Assembly (NCBI RefSeq): GCF_009299485.1
Contig: NZ_WBSO01000004.1
Location: 124,001-188,000, forward strand
Direction: 5' to 3'
Source: Bifidobacterium apri
GTDB lineage: Bacteria; Actinomycetota; Actinomycetes; Actinomycetales; Bifidobacteriaceae
Length of the DNA stretch: 64,000 nucleotides
Every line of letters begins with the position of its first letter. Positions within the stretch are counted from its first letter, which is position 1. Shown in pieces: positions 45,629 through 55,487 of this stretch. Position numbers and translations under genes: made by a program. The notes below the pieces were generated by a model. It saw only the letters and a program-made list of their open reading frames with translations. It did no database searches and was not told the DNA's origin.

Positions 45629-48600
45629 ATGACAGCCGGCACAAAGCTCGTTATCGTGGAGTCTCCGACGAAAGCGAAGAAAATCGCGGGATACCTAGGT
45701 GATGGATATACCGTGCTCGCATCGGTCGGCCATATCCGCGACCTTGCCCAGCCAAGCCAGGTGCCCGCATCGAAGAAGGACAAGTTCGGCAAGTTCGGCG
45801 TTGATGTGAACGACGGATTCGAGCCGTATTACATCGTCGGTCCGGATAAGAAGAAAACAGTCTCCCAGCTCAAGGACGCGTTGAAGAATGCTGACGAGCT
45901 GTATCTGGCGACTGATGAGGATCGCGAAGGCGAGGCGATTGCATGGCATCTCGTCCAGACCCTCAAACCGAAGGTTCCTATCAAGCGGATGGTGTTCCAC
46001 GAGATCACGCCTGAGGCGATCAAGGCTTCGCTGACCAAGACGCGAGATGTTGACGACCACATGGTGGACGCGCAGGAAACCCGGCGTGTGCTTGACCGTC
46101 TGTACGGCTATGAACTGTCGCCTGTGCTGTGGCGCAAGGTCGGGCCGGGCTTGTCGGCTGGCCGTGTGCAGTCGGTGGCTACACGCCTGATCGTTGAGCG
46201 CGAACGCGAACGCATGGCTTTTGTGAAGGCCCCCTACTGGGATGTCGTGGCGACCTTGTCGGCGCCGGGCGCTGAGGGTGAGCCGGTGCGCTTCGACGCG
46301 CGGATGGTGCAGCTTGGTGGCAAAAGACTCGCCACATCCAAGGATTTCGGTGCGGATGGCAAGCTCACGCCGGCAGGCTTCGCTGACAACGTCTGCCAGC
46401 TTGATGCCGAGGGCGCCGCGGCGGTCGCGCAGGCGTTGCGTGAGGCTCCGTTCACGGTGGAATCCATGGAATCCCGCCCGTATCGCAGGCGTCCGTTGCC
46501 GCCGTTCACGACATCCACATTGCAGCAGACCGCCGGCAACCGGCTTGGCATGAGCTCCCGCCAGACGATGCGTGCCGCGCAGGGATTGTACGAGAACGGT
46601 TTCATCACGTATATGCGTACCGATTCCGTCACCTTGTCGCAAGAGGCCATCGCTGCGGCTCGCCATGCCGTCGAATTCCATTTCGGCAAGAAGTTCCTGT
46701 CTGATGCGCCGAAACAGTATGCGACCAAAACCGCTGGAGCGCAGGAGGCGCACGAATGCATCCGCCCGGCAGGCTCCAGTTTCCGCGATCCTGACGATGT
46801 GGCGCGCAAGGTGCCTGCGGATCAGGCGAAACTCTACCGGCTGATCTGGCAGCGCACGTTGGCATCGCAGATGGCCGACGCAACGGGTTCGACGGCGACG
46901 GTGCGTCTGAACGCATCTGCGGGGTCTCGCGGCGAGGCCACATTCCAGGCGTCCGGCACGGTCATCGAATTCCCCGGATTCATGCGGGCGACCGGCGAAG
47001 GCAAGCGTGCCGCACAGCCGGCATCCGCTTCTGCCGGCGATGCCGTGTCGAATAAGGCGTCCGCCTCACAACACAAGACGGGCAAGGAGGACGAGAACGT
47101 TTCGTTGCCTCCGATGCAACCGGGAGACGTGCTCAACGCCGACGATGTGAAGGCGGACGGCCATGAAACGCAGCCCCCGGCACGATATACGGAAGCTTCG
47201 CTGGTCAAGACCTTGGAAGCCAAGGAGATCGGACGCCCGTCAACCTACGCGAGCATCATTTCCACGATTATCGATCGAGGCTACGTGTACGAGCGCGGCA
47301 GGGCGCTTATCCCCTCGTGGCTGGCGTTTGCCGTAGTCAAGCTGCTGGAGACGAATTTCCCGAAGTATGTGGACTATCAGTTCACTGCTGATATGGAAAA
47401 CGGTCTTGACCGCATCGCACGAGGCAAGGAGACCGGCAAGGAATGGCTGACCCGCTTCTATTTCGGGTCCGGTGATGGAGCGGCGGCGAATGCCGATGAA
47501 GCGCATGAGGGTCTGCAACAGCAGGTCGCGCAACTGGGCGAGATCGACGCGCGCGCCATCAACACCATTGAAATCGGCGACGGTCTGCACGTGCGTGTCG
47601 GGCGCTATGGCCCGTATCTTGAGGATATGAACCATGTGGACGCTGAAGGCAATCCCAAGCGGGCGTCCTTGCCGCCGACACTCGCCCCTGACGAGCTGAC
47701 CGTCGAGAAAGGCCATGAGCTGATTGACAGCAACGCTGGCGGTCCGCGCGAACTGGGTACCGACCCTGCGACCGGTGGCATCGTCGAGGTGCGCAACGGC
47801 CGATTCGGCCCGTATGTCTCCCTGACCATCCCGCAGGCGCAGGACGCGCAGGGCAAGACCGGCGCGGCAAAGAGCGGTAAGAAGAGTACTGCCGCGAAAC
47901 CGAAGATGGCTTCGCTGTTCAAGTCGATGAAGCCGGAGACGGTGACATTGGAACAGGCGTTGCAGTTACTGAGTTTGCCGCGTGTCGTCGGCACTGTTGA
48001 AGAGGCTGACGCAAAGACCGGTGAGATCAAGCAGGCGACCATTTCCGCGAGCAACGGCCGGTATGGCCCGTATCTGACCAAAACCACGGCTGACGGTAGC
48101 TCCGAGACGCGGTCGCTGAACAGTGAGGACGAGATTTTCACCGTGGACTTGGCAAAAGCCAAGGAGCTGTTCGCCCAGCCGAAGTATCGGCGTGGTCGTG
48201 GTAGCGGAACCGCCAAGCCGCCGCTGCGTGAACTCGGCAACGATCCGGAGACCGGCAAGCCTGTGACAATCAAGGACGGTTTCTACGGGGCATATATCAC
48301 CGACGGTGAGACGAACCGTACGTTGCCCAAGCAGTACACCCCCGAATCAATCGATCCGCAGGAGGCTTTCCGGTTGCTTGCGGAGAAACGCGCGGCTGGT
48401 CCGACCAAGCGTCGCACTCGTCGCACTTCGAAATCCAGCGCCAAGAGCACGACGGCGAAGAAAACCACAACCAGGAAATCCGCCGCTAAGAAGGCCTCGA
48501 CCGCTTCGACGGCTTCGAAAGCTTCGGCAACGAGGACTTCGGCCAAGACGTCCACAGCGAAGAAGACCGCGGCAGCCAAGAAGACCGCAGCTGCGGGCTC

Positions 48601-48658
48601 ATCGTCATCCCGAGCAAAACGCAGCGCCAAGACCGCAACCGGCACGAAGGAGCAGTAA
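45629..48658 (+). CDS. topA: DNA topoisomerase I
   Basis: A 1009-residue type IA topoisomerase relaxing negative supercoils. The Toprim start is [19 protein letters not shown] and the catalytic Tyr is Y328 in [11 protein letters not shown]. As in other actinobacteria there are no C-terminal zinc fingers; instead several TopA C-terminal repeats with GRYGPYL/GRFGPYV/GFYGAYI motifs are followed by a Lys/Ala/Thr-rich basic tail of about 90 residues. ATG 45629 follows AAGGAGGGG. tmk starts within the stop codon. Confidence 0.97.
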   Translation: MTAGTKLVIVESPTKAKKIAGYLGDGYTVLASVGHIRDLAQPSQVPASKKDKFGKFGVDVNDGFEPYYIVGPDKKKTVSQLKDALKNADELYLATDEDREGEAIAWHLVQTLKPKVPIKRMVFHEITPEAIKASLTKTRDVDDHMVDAQETRRVLDRLYGYELSPVLWRKVGPGLSAGRVQSVATRLIVERERERMAFVKAPYWDVVATLSAPGAEGEPVRFDARMVQLGGKRLATSKDFGADGKLTPAGFADNVCQLDAEGAAAVAQALREAPFTVESMESRPYRRRPLPPFTTSTLQQTAGNRLGMSSRQTMRAAQGLYENGFITYMRTDSVTLSQEAIAAARHAVEFHFGKKFLSDAPKQYATKTAGAQEAHECIRPAGSSFRDPDDVARKVPADQAKLYRLIWQRTLASQMADATGSTATVRLNASAGSRGEATFQASGTVIEFPGFMRATGEGKRAAQPASASAGDAVSNKASASQHKTGKEDENVSLPPMQPGDVLNADDVKADGHETQPPARYTEASLVKTLEAKEIGRPSTYASIISTIIDRGYVYERGRALIPSWLAFAVVKLLETNFPKYVDYQFTADMENGLDRIARGKETGKEWLTRFYFGSGDGAAANADEAHEGLQQQVAQLGEIDARAINTIEIGDGLHVRVGRYGPYLEDMNHVDAEGNPKRASLPPTLAPDELTVEKGHELIDSNAGGPRELGTDPATGGIVEVRNGRFGPYVSLTIPQAQDAQGKTGAAKSGKKSTAAKPKMASLFKSMKPETVTLEQALQLLSLPRVVGTVEEADAKTGEIKQATISASNGRYGPYLTKTTADGSSETRSLNSEDEIFTVDLAKAKELFAQPKYRRGRGSGTAKPPLRELGNDPETGKPVTIKDGFYGAYITDGETNRTLPKQYTPESIDPQEAFRLLAEKRAAGPTKRRTRRTSKSSAKSTTAKKTTTRKSAAKKASTASTASKASATRTSAKTSTAKKTAAAKKTAAAGSSSSRAKRSAKTATGTKEQ

Positions 48659-49347
48659 TGACCGCACACGCCCCAGCAGGCCTGTTCATTTCCTTTGAAG
48701 GTGTTGACGGGGCGGGCAAAACCACGCAGGTCGAACGGTTGCGTGACTATTTCGCGCAGCAAGGCAGACGGGTCGTAGTGACACGTGAGCCCGGCGGCAC
48801 CGGACTCGGCGTGCGGTTGCGGCAGATGCTGCTGCATGGAGGCGACATAGCCCCGAGAACGGAGGCGCTGCTGTTCGCTGCCGATCGTGCGCAGCATGTG
48901 GCGGAGGTCATCGTTCCTGCGTTGGATCGTGGCGATATTGTCATCACGGACCGCTATCTCGACTCTTCGCTCGCGTATCAGGCTGGTGGACGCGAACTGA
49001 CTGTAGACGATGTGCGCGGCTTGAGCATGTGGGCGACCGGTGGACTGTTGCCGCAGCGCACGTATCTGCTTGATGTCGATCCGCAGGTTTCGCATAGGCG
49101 GCTCACTCACGGTGAGGATCGGATGGAATCAGCTGGGTATGATTTTCAGCGTCGCACGCGCGAGGAATTCCTCAATCTTGCCCGTGCCGACGCTGGGCGT
49201 TTCCTCGTGGTCGATGCGTCGGCGGGTATCGAGACCGTCTGGGATACTATCCGTACCGATGCTGATGCACTGCTTGGGGGAGTGGCGGCATCAGCATCAG
49301 CAGGAATATCAGATGATGCGCAGCAGACGGGGGAATGCAGACCATGA
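48658..49347 (+). CDS. tmk: Thymidylate kinase
   Basis: A 229-residue dTMP kinase. The P-loop is [12 protein letters not shown], with the DR(Y/H) motif [13 protein letters not shown] and REPGGTGLG. It makes dTDP for DNA synthesis. ATG 48658 overlaps the topA stop (TAATG), RBS AAGGAG in the end of topA. The holB start overlaps its stop. topA-tmk-holB form an operon. Confidence 0.95.
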   Translation: MTAHAPAGLFISFEGVDGAGKTTQVERLRDYFAQQGRRVVVTREPGGTGLGVRLRQMLLHGGDIAPRTEALLFAADRAQHVAEVIVPALDRGDIVITDRYLDSSLAYQAGGRELTVDDVRGLSMWATGGLLPQRTYLLDVDPQVSHRRLTHGEDRMESAGYDFQRRTREEFLNLARADAGRFLVVDASAGIETVWDTIRTDADALLGGVAASASAGISDDAQQTGECRP

Positions 49348-50495
49348 GCGTATGGGATTCTATTGTCGGGCAGAAACCGGTGGTCAGCCAACTGAGCGCG
49401 ATTGCGGCGGGCGACCCTAGGGCGATCGCCCAATCGTGGCTGATTTGCGGGCCTCCGGGTTCGGGGCGTTCGAATGTCGCCAAGGCGTTCGCTGCGGCGT
49501 TGGAGAGCCCTGATCATGGGCTGGGTGAGGAGCCGACGCGTGCCACGCATCTTGTGCTTGCCGGGTCTCATCCGGATGTCACGGTCTTGTCCACCGACAA
49601 AGTGACCATCAGCATCGACGAAGTGCGTGAACTGATCGGTATGTCGGAGCAGATGCCGAGTATTTCGCCCTGGCGCATCATCATTATTGAAGATGTCGAC
49701 CGGATGCTTGAACGCACTACCAACGTGCTGCTCAAGGAAATCGAGGAACCGGCGGAACATACGATCTGGCTGTTGTGTGCGCCGAGCGCGCAAGACGTGT
49801 TGCCTACGATTCGTTCGCGTACACGCATTGTGAACCTTGCCGTGCCGTCGAACAGTGCGGTTGCGCGGTTCCTTGAAGAGCATGACGGTGCCGACCCCGC
49901 TTTGGCATCCCGTGCGGCGCGGCTCGCAGAAGGCCATATCGGCATTGCCCGTCTCTACGCGGGCAACGACCAGGTGCTTGCCGACCGTGACGAGCTGGTA
50001 GTCGGGGTGCTTGGCATGCACAAGGCGTCGGATGCGGTGTTGCTTGCCGGCCGGCTTACTGACAGCGCCAAAGCGCAAGCGCAAAGCGATGTCGATCGTC
50101 AGGCGCAGCAGGATGAACGTGAGTTCCGGCGTGTCAACGGGCTGGGGGAGAAGGATCGTATCCCGCCTAAGCTGCGTTCCGCATACCATGCGATCAGCAA
50201 GAAGGATGACCTCAAACGGCGGGCTACGAGACGCACGCGTGATGTGCTTGACCGCGCGTTGACCACTGTGGCGAGCATCTATCGTGATGTCGCCGTCATT
50301 CAGAACAATGCTGATGATGCTGTCGGGCTCATTAATCTCGAAAATCGTACAGCGATCACCGAGCTGTCTGTCAGATTGACACGGCGCGATGCCGTGCGCC
50401 GCTTGGAAGACATTGCGACCGCCCGGCGCAGACTTGCCGGCAACGGTAATCCGCTGCTGGTGTTCGAAGCGTTGTTCTGCGCGTTGTTGGTCTAA
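49344..50495 (+). CDS. holB: DNA polymerase III delta' subunit
   Basis: A 383-residue clamp-loader subunit. It starts [17 protein letters not shown], with a P-loop-like [19 protein letters not shown] in which the Walker lysine is replaced by Arg, so it probably does not hydrolyse ATP, as is the case for delta' elsewhere. [13 protein letters not shown] sensor segment ([14 protein letters not shown]). ATG 49344 overlaps the tmk stop (ATGA); ATG 49335 is a less likely alternative. Confidence 0.93.
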   Translation: MSVWDSIVGQKPVVSQLSAIAAGDPRAIAQSWLICGPPGSGRSNVAKAFAAALESPDHGLGEEPTRATHLVLAGSHPDVTVLSTDKVTISIDEVRELIGMSEQMPSISPWRIIIIEDVDRMLERTTNVLLKEIEEPAEHTIWLLCAPSAQDVLPTIRSRTRIVNLAVPSNSAVARFLEEHDGADPALASRAARLAEGHIGIARLYAGNDQVLADRDELVVGVLGMHKASDAVLLAGRLTDSAKAQAQSDVDRQAQQDEREFRRVNGLGEKDRIPPKLRSAYHAISKKDDLKRRATRRTRDVLDRALTTVASIYRDVAVIQNNADDAVGLINLENRTAITELSVRLTRRDAVRRLEDIATARRRLAGNGNPLLVFEALFCALLV

Positions 50496-50597
50496 GGGTG
50501 TGGGCGTTTCCCGGTACGTCCGGCCGAGCCCCAAGTTCCGAGCTCCGAGCCCCCAAGTTCCGGGCTCTAAGCCCCGAGTCCTAGGTCCACCGCGGCG

Positions 50598-51668
50598 TCA
50601 CGCGTCTGCGGATTCGTCTGTGCCTTCGCGGGTGGATTCTCTGGCGATGACGCGACGGGGGAACATCACATGACGGCCGAGTCGCGGATCGGTTTCGGCG
50701 CCTGTCCCGTTGGCCCGGGCATTGGCGATGAGTCGAAGGCTTTCCGCCGCCATCTGCTGCAGAGGCGCACGCATTGAGGTCAACGCGGGCGAGCTGGAGG
50801 CTGCGGCCTCATTGTCTTGCAAACTGACGACCTGGACTTGCCCGGGCACGTTGATGGACAGCTGCCCCAGCGCGATAAGCACGCCGATGGCGGTGTCGGA
50901 CGACGAACAGATGACTGCCTCGGGAACATCGGCTGTCGTTCCGCCGCCGAACATCCGCATGGTGTCGGCGAAACCACGTTGCACGGTCCCGTTGTCGATG
51001 GTGATCCATGCGCTGTCGGCGCGCACGCGCAGCATGTTGAGCGAGGACTGGAAGGCGAGCAGGGTTTCCGCGCCGTCGCTTGAACCTACGGCATCGCTAA
51101 GATACGCAACGGATGTCGCGCCGCGTTCGACGACATGGGTGACTGCCAGTTCGATGGAAGCGCCGTTGTCGATGCTGATCCAATCGTGCCGAAGGAGATT
51201 GGTTGACCCGAGCAGCTGGATGATCGGCGTATCTGTTGTGATGCCCCGGGTGAGGGACATACCGGCGTGCGGGCATGGCAATACGATGATGCCATCGGCG
51301 GGGTGCCGGCAGAATTCCTTGACTCTCCGGTGTTGTGCGGCTGCTGTGCTGTCAATGCCGACCAATAGTTGCATATGGGCGGCGCTGACCGCTTCGCTGA
51401 TGGCGGTGACCACGCTCGCGGCCATCAGCGTTGAGGTTGCCGGCATGGATAGGGCGATGGTGTTGCTCACGTCGCTGCGGAGCGCGCTTGCCGCACTGTT
51501 GACTGAATAGTTGAGTTCGCGGGCGGCTTTGCGCACTCGTCGCGCGATATCGTCATCTTTGGTTCTTCTGCCTGACAGGACGCGCGATACCGTGGCGATC
51601 GAGACGTCGGCGAGGGCGGCGACGTTCGTGATCGACGCGCCGTTCTGTTTGCCGTGTGATGATGCCAT
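50598..51668 (-). CDS. LacI-family transcriptional regulator, next to ptsH/ptsI
   Basis: A 356-residue regulator. The helix-turn-helix is ITNVAALADVSIATVSRVLSG (recognisable in pieces), then a hinge helix (NSAASALRSD) and the periplasmic-binding-like domain. ATG 51668 starts the frame. It lies between the topA-tmk-holB operon and the HPr gene, so it probably controls PTS expression. A TATAAT on the minus strand at 51734-51739 is a likely promoter. The inducer cannot be deduced. Confidence 0.93.
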   Translation of the reverse strand: MASSHGKQNGASITNVAALADVSIATVSRVLSGRRTKDDDIARRVRKAARELNYSVNSAASALRSDVSNTIALSMPATSTLMAASVVTAISEAVSAAHMQLLVGIDSTAAAQHRRVKEFCRHPADGIIVLPCPHAGMSLTRGITTDTPIIQLLGSTNLLRHDWISIDNGASIELAVTHVVERGATSVAYLSDAVGSSDGAETLLAFQSSLNMLRVRADSAWITIDNGTVQRGFADTMRMFGGGTTADVPEAVICSSSDTAIGVLIALGQLSINVPGQVQVVSLQDNEAAASSSPALTSMRAPLQQMAAESLRLIANARANGTGAETDPRLGRHVMFPRRVIARESTREGTDESADA

Positions 51669-51935
51669 GTGTGCTCCAAGTCAGTGATTGCCGGGAATCG
51701 GATGTTTTCGCAACCATTCCTTCCGCTGTGTGGATTATAGCGGTTCGGGGCGTCGGCGGTATAACCGGTCTCGTCGCATTCGGCGGTGCTGTGCGCGTGC
51801 GGCGGGGGTTCGCTGCGGTTTCGCGTTCCCATCGCGCGGCAAGACGGCGGTACTGCGGGTGTGGCGGCGCGGTGGATGCCGGCATGGTTCCGTCCACGGT
51901 CTGCGTTCCGGGCCGTATATCCGTATGGCCGCATA
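51669..51935. other. Promoter region of the LacI-type gene
   Basis: No gene. A minus-strand TATAAT lies at 51734-51739. GTTTTCGCAAC at 51704-51714 is a weak palindrome just downstream of the expected start site and could be an autoregulatory operator. Confidence 0.4.
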
Positions 51936-51975
51936 GCAGTAAGCCGTCCCGGTATTGGGCGGGACGGCTTACTGC
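51936..51975. terminator. Strong terminator downstream of ptsH
   Basis: A 15-bp perfect stem (GCAGTAAGCCGTCCC at 51936-51950 with its complement at 51961-51975) with a 10-base loop, located between ptsH and the regulator gene, both on the minus strand. There is no clear U-run. Confidence 0.75.
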
Positions 51976-52041
51976 TGGTCGCTGGTCGCGGCTGGTTTAG
52001 TCATGCCCGAATCGGTGGAACCGCCGGGTGTTGGCCTGCGT

Positions 52042-52305
52042 TCAGTCCTTGATCAGCGTTGCGACGAGATTGTCGGCGACAGCTTCGGCGTTGTCTCCGT
52101 CCACGGTGATTTCAATGGTGTCGCCCTGCTTGATGCCCAGTCCCATCACGGACAGGATGCTGCTCGCGTTGACGGCGTTGCCGCCCTGCTTGGCGATGGT
52201 GACCGTGCAGCCGGATGCGGTTGCTGCCTGTGCGAATTCTGCGGCCGGACGAGCGTGGATGCCGACTGGATCGTTCACGGTTGCGGTACGGGTTGCGGTT
52301 GCCAT
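52042..52305 (-). CDS. ptsH: Phosphocarrier protein HPr
   Basis: An 87-residue HPr. The phosphorylated histidine is H17 in GIHARPAAEF; the regulatory-serine region NASSILSVMGLG is present with S48. RBS AAAGGAG before ATG 52305; an in-frame GTG at 52314 overlaps that site and is unlikely. It carries phosphate from Enzyme I to sugar-specific PTS components. Divergent from ptsI with a 257-bp shared control region. Confidence 0.95.
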   Translation of the reverse strand: MATATRTATVNDPVGIHARPAAEFAQAATASGCTVTIAKQGGNAVNASSILSVMGLGIKQGDTIEITVDGDNAEAVADNLVATLIKD

Positions 52306-52396
52306 ATGAGACACTCCTTTGCGTCATGCGGTATGCCATGCGGGTGTTTGATTGCACCTGCTGTACGCCACAACCTTGGCTGTAGCGTTCTGGATC

Positions 52397-52467
52397 AATC
52401 GTACCACGATTTTCTGAAAAAGAGAAAACGTTTACCGGCGTTGCGTCGCGGATTTCTGGTATATAGT
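52397..52467 (+). promoter_or_regulatory. ptsH-ptsI control region: two palindromic operators and the ptsI promoter
   Basis: AATCGT-ACC-ACGATT (52397-52411) is a perfect palindrome. GAAAACGTTTAC (52424-52435) is an imperfect palindrome centred on CG, typical of LacI-family operators. TTGCGT (52441-52446) and TATAGT (52462-52467) are a probable -35/-10 of ptsI with a 15-bp spacer. The regulator encoded nearby would fit the second site. Confidence 0.5.
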
Positions 52468-52562
52468 TAGGCATTACAGAAAAGAGACGCCTGCGATGGT
52501 GTGAGCGTCTCCCACTACGATTTCCGCCGGCGGAAACCGGTGCAGTACAAGAAGGAGTCCCC

Positions 52563-54212
52563 ATGGTCATCACTGGTGTTGGAATCGGACGCGGCGTCGC
52601 TGTCGGTCCCGTTATTCGTATGGCATCCCCGCTTCCGGAACCCGTGGACACGCCGAGAAATGCGAGCGTGAGCGCCGACGCTGAAATCAACCGGGCAATG
52701 AAGGCGCTGAATGTCGTCAATGCTGATCTCAACCGTCGTGCCGAAGAAGCCGCAAACGGCGACGAAGCCACCAAGAAAGCCGCTCCGATTCTGCAGGCGA
52801 TCGCCATGTTCGCCTCCGACCCGTCACTCGCCGAATCCATCAAGAATCTCATCACCGGCGGCAAAACCGCCGAACGCGCCGTGTTGGAAGGCTTCGGCCA
52901 GGTCGAGGAGATGTTCAAGGCGATCGGCGGCTATCAGGCGGAGCGCGCCGCGGACCTGCATGATGTCGGCCAACGTGTTATCGCGAATCTCATGGGGCTG
53001 CCGGCTCCTGGCGTTCCACAGAGCGACACGCCGTTCGTGCTTGTCGCCGAAGACCTGTCTCCGGCGGATACTGCCGCACTTGATTTGAACAAGACCCTCG
53101 CCATTGTCACCAGCCAGGGCGGCCCGACCAGCCATACCGCCATTCTGGCGCGTGCCCGCGGCATTGTGGCTGTGGTGTCCGCGCAGGGCGCCGATGACAT
53201 CAAAGACGGGCAGACCGTGGTGGTCAATGCCGCAAAGAGCACGGTGATTGTCGATCCGAACGAAGCGGAAATCGCCGAGGCGCATGAAGCCAAGGCGAAC
53301 GCGGCCAAAGCCAAGGAACTGCGCGGCAAGCCCGGGCAGACCAAGGACGGTCATCTCATCCCGCTGCTCGCCAATGTCGGCAAGCCTGAGGACGCTGATC
53401 CGGCACTCGAATACGGCGCCGAAGGCGTGGGCCTGTTCCGTACAGAATTCCTGTTCCTCGGTAACGAGGAGCCGCCGAGCGTCGAAGAGCAGACCGAGGC
53501 GTATGCCAAGCTGCTGAGCCGTTTCCCCGGCAAGAAGGTTGTGATCCGCATGCTGGACGCCGGCGCGGACAAGCCGTTGCCGTTCCTGACCCCTGAGGAT
53601 GAGCCGAACCCGGCGCTCGGTCTGCGTGGCCTGCGGACGCTGCGCGTGCATAAGCAGGTGCTTGAGGATCAGCTTGAGGCCATCGCCCGTGCCGACGCCC
53701 AGACCAACGCGGACCTGTGGGTGATGGTCCCGATGGTCGCCGACCAGTGGGAAGCTGAGTACTTCGTCAAGCTCGGCAAGTCCAAGGGGCTCAAGAAGGT
53801 CGGTGTGATGGCCGAAGTCCCGTCGATCGCATTGATGGCGGACAAAGTCGCTCAGGTTGCGGACTTCGTGTCCATCGGCACGAACGATCTGACCCAGTAC
53901 ACGCTGGCCGCCGACCGTACGCTCGGTTCTGTGGCCCACTACCAGACCGCATGGCATCCGGCGGTGTTGCGCGCCATCAAGCTGATTGCCGACGCGGGCA
54001 ACGCGAACGGCATGCCGGTGGGCGTGTGCGGTGAGGCTGCGGCTGACCCGGATCTGGCGGTTGTGCTTGCAGGCATCGGCGTCAACTCGCTGTCGATGAC
54101 GCCGGTGGCCTTGGACGATGTTCGCGCTCAGCTCGCTTCGGTCACCTTCGAGGAAGCCAAGGCGAAGGCCACTGCGGCATTGAACGGTGATTTCTACAAG
54201 CCGGAGCAGTGA
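52563..54212 (+). CDS. ptsI: Phosphoenolpyruvate-protein phosphotransferase, Enzyme I
   Basis: A 549-residue PTS Enzyme I. The active-site His is H191 in GGPTSHTAILARARG; the PEP-binding domain shows GVGLFRTEFLFL and IRMLDAGADKPLPF; and the C-terminal SIGTNDLTQYTLAADR is intact. It takes phosphate from PEP and passes it to HPr. RBS AAGGAGTCCCC before ATG 52563. Slightly shorter than the E. coli enzyme (575). Confidence 0.96.
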   Translation: MVITGVGIGRGVAVGPVIRMASPLPEPVDTPRNASVSADAEINRAMKALNVVNADLNRRAEEAANGDEATKKAAPILQAIAMFASDPSLAESIKNLITGGKTAERAVLEGFGQVEEMFKAIGGYQAERAADLHDVGQRVIANLMGLPAPGVPQSDTPFVLVAEDLSPADTAALDLNKTLAIVTSQGGPTSHTAILARARGIVAVVSAQGADDIKDGQTVVVNAAKSTVIVDPNEAEIAEAHEAKANAAKAKELRGKPGQTKDGHLIPLLANVGKPEDADPALEYGAEGVGLFRTEFLFLGNEEPPSVEEQTEAYAKLLSRFPGKKVVIRMLDAGADKPLPFLTPEDEPNPALGLRGLRTLRVHKQVLEDQLEAIARADAQTNADLWVMVPMVADQWEAEYFVKLGKSKGLKKVGVMAEVPSIALMADKVAQVADFVSIGTNDLTQYTLAADRTLGSVAHYQTAWHPAVLRAIKLIADAGNANGMPVGVCGEAAADPDLAVVLAGIGVNSLSMTPVALDDVRAQLASVTFEEAKAKATAALNGDFYKPEQ

Positions 54213-54278
54213 ATGCGAGGTTGAGCTTCTGATTTCGAGCTTCGAGCTTCATGCTTGATGCTTCGGATGTACTTTCGG

Positions 54279-54312
54279 ACGGGCCGGTTCCTTCGTGGGG
54301 CCGGCCCGTTGT
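54279..54312 (+). terminator. Terminator after ptsI
   Basis: A 9-bp stem (ACGGGCCGG at 54279-54287 with CCGGCCCGT at 54301-54309) followed by TGTTG. Just upstream, 54222-54266 has repeated GAGCTTC/ATGCTT units. Confidence 0.7.
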
Positions 54313-54722
54313 TGATATGGTTCGAGATGCTGCGCTGACTGTTGTTGTGCTTGCGTGTGGCTTCGGAAGTGCCCATCTTGTGGGGTGTGGGGTTCGCTGC
54401 GGATTCGTTGTTGTGCGTTGGGTTGTGGGGCCTGCTGGATGTCGTTTGGAAAGTCGATGGGGGGCGGGCGTCACTGTCGTTTCTCCTGTCGCGTACACGC
54501 AGGAACACGTCGTCGCTGTATCCCGTCATCGTGCGGTTGTCTCATCGCACGCCGGGCTGATACCAGGGCAAGGGGAGCGTTGCCGGCCGGTATCTGTCTG
54601 TGGTGCGGTTGTGCTGTCGCACGCCGCGCCGGTAGCCTGTCGCCGGCGCCCGAGCGTGCCCTATCTGCCCGCGGCGTGACGGGTATTGCCGCCCCGCGGC
54701 GGTTTGCACACACGTCATCACG
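54313..54722. other. Gene-free region with a duplicated hairpin
   Basis: No real gene found. GTGCGGTTGT...CGCAC followed by GCCG occurs at 54531-54550 and 54603-54622, 72 bp apart; each is a 5-bp-arm hairpin. Similar in spirit to the 73-bp arrays but only two units. Confidence 0.5.
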
Positions 54723-54740
54723 ATGCGCGATACTGAAAGC

Positions 54741-55292
54741 ATGAGAATCTCCGCTGATTTTACTGTTGTGCCTGATGACTTTGCCAAGCGCGCGCCAGCC
54801 GAAAACCGCGCTGACGGCACGCCAATCGTCTCGTTCCCCTTCTATATCGACGATCTCGCCCCAGACGCGATGTTCCTGCATTGGGAACTTGTCGACCCGG
54901 ATTCAATCCCGGTATGCGGCTTCGAATGGATTCATTGGGCAGTCGCCAACGTGCCGGTCGATGCGCTCATGTTTGATTTCAACGATTCGCATGCCCTGCA
55001 AATCCCGGCCGACTTCTCCCGTTCGTTGCCCGCGATGATTCCTGAAGCCGTGCAAGGACGTACATCGGCGGCAAGCAAATTCGTCGGAGCCACGAACCCT
55101 GCAGTAACCATGCGCTACAACGGCCCGCAACCGCCGGACAAGGATCACGACTATCTGCTGCAGGTATGGGCGACCCGCGAGGAACTGCCCGGGCTGAATC
55201 AAGGATTCTGGCTCAACGAGATGCTGCACGGCCTGCGCAAGACCGACAGCCTGGTCGATCAGGGTGGCGCGTTCTTCACCGGGCGCGCGTAA
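54741..55292 (+). CDS. PEBP-like protein (YbhB/YbcL family)
   Basis: A 183-residue protein of the phosphatidylethanolamine-binding/Raf-kinase-inhibitor-like family: LHWELVDPDSIPVCGFEWIHWAVANVPVD (in pieces) and the DHDYLLQVWA segment. Bacterial members have no settled role. ATG 54741 is chosen: GATACT at 54729-54734 lies 7 bases before it, suggesting a leaderless message; ATG 54723 in the same frame would include the -10. No ribosome site. Confidence 0.8.
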   Translation: MRISADFTVVPDDFAKRAPAENRADGTPIVSFPFYIDDLAPDAMFLHWELVDPDSIPVCGFEWIHWAVANVPVDALMFDFNDSHALQIPADFSRSLPAMIPEAVQGRTSAASKFVGATNPAVTMRYNGPQPPDKDHDYLLQVWATREELPGLNQGFWLNEMLHGLRKTDSLVDQGGAFFTGRA

Positions 55293-55349
55293 CAACCGGT
55301 CTGTCCCGCATGTCATCGCCCGTCGTATGGCCCGCGTGGCACAATGCGC

Positions 55350-55394
55350 TTGATAGACGCCATCGATGCCATTGATGCAATCGATGCGATTGCG
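55350..55394. repeat. Short tandem repeat of 9 bp
   Basis: About four degenerate copies of GCNATYGAT occur in a row between the PEBP-like gene and the dipeptidase gene. Confidence 0.6.
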
Positions 55395-55487
55395 CAATCC
55401 CGAACGGCACACGTCGTGCAATCACGCGTGAGCACATACCGGATACGCGCGAAGGCTTGGAAATTCGGCAAAACTGAAAGGAACACC

